The notes below the pieces were generated by a model. That model saw only the letters and a list, made by a program, of their open reading frames with translations. It was not told where the DNA came from and did not search any database. Below, in pieces: positions 58,051 to 64,000 of a stretch of 64,000 bases of DNA. The stretch comes from Hyperoodon ampullatus (lineage: Eukaryota > Chordata > Mammalia > Artiodactyla > Ziphiidae): assembly GCA_949752795.1 (NCBI GenBank), contig OX457058.1:159405353-159469352 (forward strand). The letters are read 5' to 3'. The translations under genes were made by a program, and so were the position numbers. How positions within the stretch are numbered: position 1 is the first letter of the stretch; the number at the start of each line of letters is the position of its first letter.

Positions 58051-58670
58051 GATGAGAGTAAATGAGGAGATCTCTGAAGGAATTTTGAATAAGTGAGGTG
58101 AGATAGCCAGGTTCCAGCCAACTGATATTAAGCTGTAAATATTATGCATCTAAGAATTTGTTCACTTATCTGTTCACTATATTTTTTGGCTCATGGAACA
58201 CCAGGGTTCTACTAAAAGTCATTTGTCTCTAACCTGTGTCAACCTTTTAGATCAAGATTAAGAAATTAATTATAAGAATTTATTAATCAGTGTTCTAAAG
58301 ATTTAGAAGTGTTTCTGGAATGAATTAACTCTTCATTTACTGCCTTATTGCCTCCTTAAAGTCTTAAGCCAGATGGTGAGCCTTTTCAGTTGATACATAA
58401 ATTTAAATTCAATTTTCCCCCTAATCTTAAATTAAGACCAATAGAAAGCAGAGGAGCAATAATAGCAGTGGAAGGAGAGGAAATGACTGGGAATTCAAGT
58501 TCATGCTCCTCCTCTATTTTAGAGTTTGTAGTTTGAGGTCATCTTTAGAGCAGTGTTTGGCTGGGTCCTTACCTGCATGACCAGGACAGGAAGCATAAGC
58601 TGCAAATATCCCAGCTCTGGGGAAGTAGGACCAGCTACAGAACATGTGGTATCCTGTGAAAGATGAAAAG
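58051..58670. other. unique DNA, no gene seen
   Basis: The 66-codon minus frame at 58519-58719 crosses into the L1 and has no domain. Confidence 0.4.
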
Positions 58671-58671
58671 G

Positions 58672-60115
58672 AAGAAACCATATGATCATCTCAATAGATG
58701 CAGAAAAAGCTTTTGACAAAATTCAACACCCATTTATGATAAAAACTCTCCAGAAAGTGGGCATAGAGCCCCATATATGGCAACCCACAGCAAAACATCA
58801 TTCTCAACAGTGAAAACCTGAAAGCATTTCCTCTAAGACCAGGAACAAGACAAGGATGACCACTCTCCCCACTTTTATTCAACATAGTTTTGGAAGTTCT
58901 AGCCATGGCAATCAGAGAAGAAAAAGAAATAAAAGGAATCCAAATTGGAAAAGAAGTAAAATTGTCACTGTTTGCAGATGACATGATACTATACATAGAA
59001 AATCCTAAAGATGCCACCAGAAAACTACTGGCAGTAATCAATGAATTTGGTAAGGTTGCAGGGTACAAAATTAATGCACAGAAATTTCTTGCATTCCTAT
59101 ACACTAGCAATGAAAATCAGAAAGAGAAATTAAGGAAACAATCCCATTTACCACTGCAACGAAAAGAATAAAATACCTAGGAATAAAATTACCTAAGGAG
59201 GCAAAAGACCTGTACTCAGAAAACTATAAGATACTGATGAAGGAAATCAAGCACAACACAAACAGATGGCAAGATATACCATGTTCTTAGATTGGAAGAA
59301 TCAAAATTGTGAAAATGACTATACTACTCAAAGCAATCTACAGATTCAATGCAATCCCTATCAAATTACCAATGGCATTTTTCCCAGAATTAGAACAAAA
59401 AAATTTACAATTTGTATGGAAACACAAAAGACCCCGAAGAGCCAAAGTAATCTTGAGAAAGAAAAATGGAGCTTGAGGAATCAGGCTCCCTGACTTCAGA
59501 CTATACTACAAAGCTACAGTAATCAAGACAGTGTGGTACTGGCACAAAAACAGAAATATAGATCAATGGAATAGGATAGAAAGCCCAGTGATAAACCCAC
59601 ACACCTATGGTCACCTAATCTATGACAAAGGAGGCAAGAATATACAATGGAGAAAAGACAGTCTCCTCAATAAGTGGTGCTAGGAAAACTAGACAGCTAC
59701 ATGTAAAAGAATGAAATTAGAACACTCCCTAAACACATACACAAAAATAAACTCAAAATGGATTAGTGGCTGTCTCCATACAGCCACTATGGAGAACTAT
59801 ATGGAGGTTCCTTAAAAAAACTACAAATAGAGCCACCATATGATCTAACATTCCCACTCCTGGGCATATATCTGGAGAAAATCATACTTCAAAAAGATAC
59901 ATGCACCCCAATGTTCACTGCAGCACTATTTGTAGTAGCCAGGATGTGGAAGCAACCTAAATGTCCATTAACAGAGGAATGGATAAAAATGTGATAGATA
60001 TGTATAATGGAATATTACTCAGCCATAAAAAGGAATGAAATTGTGCCATTTGCAGAGTTGTGGATGGACCTAGAGACTGTCATACAGAGTGAAGTAAGTC
60101 AGAAATAGAAAAACA
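58672..60115 (+). pseudogene. L1 ORF2 C-terminal half, broken
   Basis: The frame 58890-59171 (93 codons) covers the RT core after motif [21 protein letters not shown], then [20 protein letters not shown] and [14 protein letters not shown]. It is then frameshifted. Later pieces include the thumb and the C-terminal segment 'ggaatattactcagccataa' (MEYYSAIK equivalent). Fragmentary; not functional. Confidence 0.9.
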
Positions 60116-60345
60116 AAAATATTGTTATTAATGCATATATGTGGAATTTAGAAAAATAGTACAGGTGAACCTATTTGCAATGCAGAAATAGAGACACAGA
60201 CACAGAGAACAAACATACGGACACCAAGGCTGAAGGGGTGGGGGGGATGGATTGGGAAATTGGGACTGACGTATGTACACTACTCTGTATGAAGTAAATG
60301 GCTGGTGAGGGCCTACTGTATAGCACAGGGAGAAAAAAAGAAGTA
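58672..60345 (+). mobile_element. LINE-1, 5'-truncated, plus strand, with internal deletion
   Basis: The only young-looking plus-strand L1. It starts inside RT motif A ('atagatgcagaaaaagcttt'), has FADD at 58971-58982, continues to the ORF2 C-terminus and enters the 3' UTR, stopping at about 60345 before the usual 'gtaaatcaactatactcc' end. At 59764-59789 a 10-bp inverted repeat marks a deletion: the corresponding ends lie at about 38150 and 37600 in the best copy, so about 550 bp of ORF2 is missing. Confidence 0.93.
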
Positions 60346-60389
60346 ACAATTTTTTTGCAGGACGTAAGTTAACCTTAAAAATGCATTCC

Positions 60390-60690
60390 TATATACATTA
60401 GGTGCAAATACTGTTTGACTCTACTTATATGAGATACTTAGAATAGTCAAATTCATGGAGTCAGTACATTGGTAGATGCTGGGGGGTGGTGGGGAGGGAG
60501 AACGGGGAGTTAGTGTTTAATGGAGACAGAGTTTCGTTTAGGAAGGTGAAAAATTCAGGGGATGGATGATGGTGAGAGTTGCATGATAACGTGAATGTAC
60601 TTAGTGCCACTGAACTGTACAGTTAAATGTGGTTAAAATAGTATATTATGTGACTTTTACCACAATAAAAAAACATGAAAAAAAAGATGA
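60390..60690 (+). mobile_element. L1M-type 3' end with poly-A
   Basis: 'gtgaatgtacttagtgccac', 'tgaactgtacagttaaatgt' and 'ggttaaaatagtatattatg' followed by 'cacaataaaaaaacatgaaa' are diagnostic of old L1M 3' UTRs. It lies directly downstream of the younger L1 and is a separate element. Confidence 0.75.
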
Positions 60691-61928
60691 AAATGAGGGG
60701 TTCCTGTTCAAAACTACTAAAGATTTCAAAATCGCAATAGTAGAGCATGAAATCAAGCATGGCTGTCCATAAAGCTGGCCTGTGAGGAAGCACTTCCTTA
60801 TGATGGGCCTGGGGTTGAGAGTGACTCTTTTATCCCTTAGCTGCTGTTTGTTTTCTAAATTAGATCTTGTGCAAAGGAAAGGGGAGGGAACTACCCTTTA
60901 CCGATCTTTAACTATGTGTCAGAAGCTTTCTTGCCTATTACTTAATTCTCACAGTGACTCTGCTGGGCAAATGTTGTCGCCAACTTTACATGAACTTGAG
61001 TCAGAATATTTGCCTACTTTGTCAAGATCCTGAGACTTTCTCCCTCTGGGTCTCTGGTTTGTTCCACCATACCTCCTTTCCCTCTCCCAGCATCTGATGA
61101 GCTGCTCTTCCATTTACAGATACATACATCTCTTAGGGAATGTGTTCAACTGTTGAGGCTCAGAGTGAGGCTTAAATAACACTCTTGTTTCCAACTCTGG
61201 GCTTAGTTGATAAACACAGAACTAAAAACAAGTTAGCTCAGGATCTGTGTTGGTCTGATGCTTTTCTATAACTAGGCCACATATTTAATTAATTAGCAAT
61301 GATCTACCTAAGCCCATTAGCTGCCCAGGCTATGTGTCTATGTGTCTGTCTAAATAAAGTAGCACCTACTCACTTTTTTTTTTTTTTAATGGCACCTGGG
61401 ATTTCTCATCCCACTATCTAAAAGCAACCACTACTGGAAAAAAAAAAATTCTTCATAAAGACTCTTAAAGCTACCTCAATAAGTAAAGAAAACAATATTC
61501 ACTTTTGAAATTATCTAGGAAGCTACATGAAGCAAAATAATTTTCCTCTTCTATTTGGATGGATACAATTGTTTATACAATTCTAAAGAATGCCCTTGCA
61601 CTATCCACTTCTAAAAGGACTAAATAAAACAAAACTTAATATTATGAAAAATTTAAATTTAAATGCAAATGATTAAAATAATTGTGAATAGAGAAGGAAT
61701 GAAACTTTGATCATTTTCTATTTCTGGCTCATAAATATGATGGAACAAATAAACTGCTAAAATGATCTTAAAAAGCTGAGGGGCACACCAAGTTACCTGT
61801 TATGAGAAAAAAAAAAAATCCTGGAATAGAGAATGCAAATCTCTATAAAAGGAGATCATAAAATTCACTTTCACAAAATCTTTGTACCTCAATAAGCAAT
61901 CATTTTAATTATCTAAGCATTTTAGTAC
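60691..61928. other. mostly unique DNA, no gene seen
   Basis: A probable antisense MIR lies at 60890-61010 ('attacttaattctcacagtg'). T- and A-runs are at 61375-61388, 61440-61449 and 61806-61819. The 83-codon frame at 60782-61033 has no recognised domain. Confidence 0.4.
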
Positions 61929-61930
61929 TA

Positions 61931-64000
61931 CAGGCACATCTTGTTTTATTATGCTTTGCTATATTGTGCTTTGCAAATATTGTGGTTTTTACAAGTTGAG
62001 TGTCAACACTGTGTGGGGCAAGTCTATTTTTTAAATAGTGTTTATTCATATCTGTGTCACATTTTGATAATACTCATAATATTTCAAACTTATTATTTGT
62101 TATGGTGAACTGTGATCAGTGATCTCTGATGTTATTATTGTGATTGTTTTGGGATGCCATGAACCATAACCATATAAGATAGAGAACTTAATAGATAAGT
62201 GTGTGTGTGTCCTGACTGCTCCGTCACCCAGCCATTCTACCATCTCTTTCCTTCTCCTTGGGCCTCCCTATTCCCTGAGACACAACAATATTGATATTAG
62301 GCCAGCTAGTAACCCTACAATGGCCCATAAGTGTTCAAGTGAAAGGAAGAGTCTCTTGTCTCTTACTTTAAATCAAAAGCTAGAATAATTAAGCTTTGCG
62401 AGGAAGGCAGGTTGAAAGCCAAAATCTAGGCCTCTTGTGCTAAACAGCCAAGTTGTGAATGCAAAGGAGAAGTTCTTAAATGAAACTAAAAGTGCTGCTC
62501 CAGTGAATACACAAATGATAAGAAAACAAAACAACTTTATTGCTGATGTGAAGTAAGTTTTAGTGGTCTTGATGGAAGATCAAACCAGCCACAACATTCC
62601 GTTAAGCCAAAGCTTAATCCAGAGCAAGGCCCTAACTGTCTTCAATTCTGTGAAGGCTGAGAGAGGTGAGGAAGCTGCAGAAGATACATTTGAAGCTTGT
62701 AGAGGTTTGTTCATGACGTTTAAGGAAATAAGCTGTCTCCATATCATACAAGTACAAGATGAAGCAGCAAGTGCTGCTATAGAAGATATAGCAAGTTATC
62801 CAGAAGATCTAGCTAAGGTAATTAATGAAGGAGGCTACACTAAACAACAGGTTTTCAAGGTAGATGAAACAGCCTTCTATTGGAAGAAGATGCCATCTAG
62901 GACTTCCAGAGCTAGAGAGGAGAGTCAACGCTTGCCTTCAAAGCTCGAAAGGACAGACTGACTCTCTTGTTAGGGGGTAATGCAGCTGGTGACGTTGAAG
63001 CCAATGCTCATTTACCATTCTGAAAATCCTAGGGCCCTTAAGAATTATGTTCAGTCTATTCTTCCTGTTCTGTATAAATTGAACAACAAAGCCTGAATGA
63101 CAGTACATCTATTTACAACATGGTTTACTGAATATTTTAAGACCAAGGTTGACACCAGCTACTCAGAAGAAAAGATTCCTTTCAAAATACTACTGCTCAT
63201 TGTCAATGCACCTGATTACCCAAGAGCTCTGATGAAGTTGTACAATGAGATGAATGTTGTTTTCATGCCTGCTAACACAACACCATTTTGTGGCCCATGG
63301 ATCAAGGAGTAATTTTGACTTTCAAGTCTTATTATTTAAGAAATACATTTTGTAAGGCTATGGCTTCCATAGATAGATTCCTCCAATGGATCTGGGAAAA
63401 GCTAACTGAAAACCTCTGGAAAGGGTTCACCATTCTAGATGCTATTAAGAACATTCACGATTCATGGGAAGAAGTCAAAATATCAATATTAAGAGGAGTT
63501 TGGAAAAAGTTGATTCCAACTGTCATGGATGACTTTTGAGGGGTCCAAGAGTTCAGTGGAGGAAGTAACTGCAGATGTGGTGGAAATAGCAAGAGAACTA
63601 GAATTAGAGATGGAACTTGAGGATGTGACTGAATTGCTGCAATCGCATGACGAAACTTGAATGGATGAGTTACTTTTTAATGGATGAGCAAAAAAAAATG
63701 TGTTCTCTTGAGATGGACTCTACTCCTGGTGAAGATGCTGTGAAGCTAGTTGAAATGACAACAAAGAATTTAGAATATTACATAAACTTAGTTGATAAAG
63801 CAGTGCCAGAACTTGAGAGGACTCCAATTTTGAAAGAAGATATATTGTGGGTAAAATACTAACATCACTATATGCTACAGAGAAATCATTTGTGCAAGGA
63901 AAAATCAGTCAACATGGAAAAATTCACTGCTGTCTTAGTTTTAAGAAATTGCCACAGCCACCCCAACCTTCAGCAACCACCACCCTGATCAGTCGGCAGC
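61931..64000 (+). mobile_element. Tigger1 (TcMar-Tigger/pogo) DNA transposon, 5' end to window edge
   Basis: Begins right after a TA dinucleotide with 'caggcacatcttgttttatt' and 'atgctttgctatattgtgct', the Tigger1 terminal repeat. It continues through the leader ('gcctccctattccctgagac') into a decayed transposase gene and runs off the window at 64000 ('agcaaccaccaccctgatca'). Cut-and-paste element of the Tc1/mariner superfamily, active in early mammals. Only the left end is visible. Confidence 0.93.
62320..63862 (+). pseudogene. Tigger1 transposase pseudogene
   Basis: Start ATG at 62320 (MAHKCSSERKSLLSLTLNQK), followed at once by a stop after QKLE. 62563-62961 holds the CENP-B-type helix-turn-helix region and the start of the DDE domain, with the first catalytic Asp in [13 protein letters not shown]. 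63097-63312 contains [14 protein letters not shown], where the second catalytic Asp (expected in the LLIDNAPGHP motif) is Val (codon GTC at 63202-63204). 63288-63539 contains WKGFTILDAIKNIHDSWEEV, the third acidic-residue region. 63647-63862 is the C-terminus. At least four frameshifts or stops. It was a nuclear transposase; it cannot be functional now. Confidence 0.92.

Noticed and set aside
58691..59110. 139-codon minus-strand frame
   Set aside because: Antisense shadow of the plus-strand L1 ORF2.

Overview
The window is 64 kb of mammalian nuclear DNA, most likely from a cetacean (possibly a toothed whale). The evidence is twelve copies of the tRNA-Glu-derived CHR SINE (it begins with a CTTCCCTGGTGG-type motif, has pol III A and B boxes, and occurs in a 'long' and a 'short' 3' form), cetartiodactyl-type L1 LINEs, and no recognisable BovB, Alu or B1/B2. 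No functional protein-coding gene, exon series, tRNA, rRNA or other RNA gene could be supported. Long open frames are LINE-1 or Tigger remnants, translated microsatellites, or chance frames over SINEs. The segment reads as intergenic or deep-intronic DNA.

Layout. 1-5.7 kb: mostly unique DNA with an old L2, an ERVL-type LTR fragment, a MER5 fragment and a compound microsatellite. 5.7-10.4 kb: minus-strand L1 retaining its 5' end, split by a SINE and lacking the RT core. 10.6-16 kb: L2 fragments, an old L1M and a SINE. 16-31 kb: unique AT-rich DNA with SINEs, MIR/L2, a very long pure (AC)87 tract and a probable old L1M with 5' and 3' parts. 32-42.8 kb: a cluster of three minus-strand L1 elements, including the best preserved one (36.9-42.6 kb, ORF1 with a single visible nonsense codon) and an odd L1 joined to a GC-rich repeated block. 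42.8-43.3 kb: an unidentified element with about 51-bp tandem units. 43-52.8 kb: unique DNA with MIR, one long SINE, a MER1 fragment beside two strong hairpins, and an LTR-like block. 52.8-55.7 kb: an old minus-strand L1M interrupted by a Tigger-type DNA transposon and a SINE. 56-61.9 kb: unique DNA, a SINE, a plus-strand L1 with a fold-back deletion scar, and an L1M 3' end. 61.9-64 kb: a plus-strand Tigger1 transposon running off the window.

No new multi-gene system was found. The items most worth a second look are structural: the L1/GC-rich chimera at 32.2-33.85 kb, the paired hairpins at 49.67-49.78 kb, the unidentified repeat-bearing block at 42.8-43.3 kb, the inverted-repeat deletion scar at 59.76 kb and the (AC)87 tract. 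Family names come from recognition of consensus motifs, not from a database search, and boundaries without target-site duplications are approximate.
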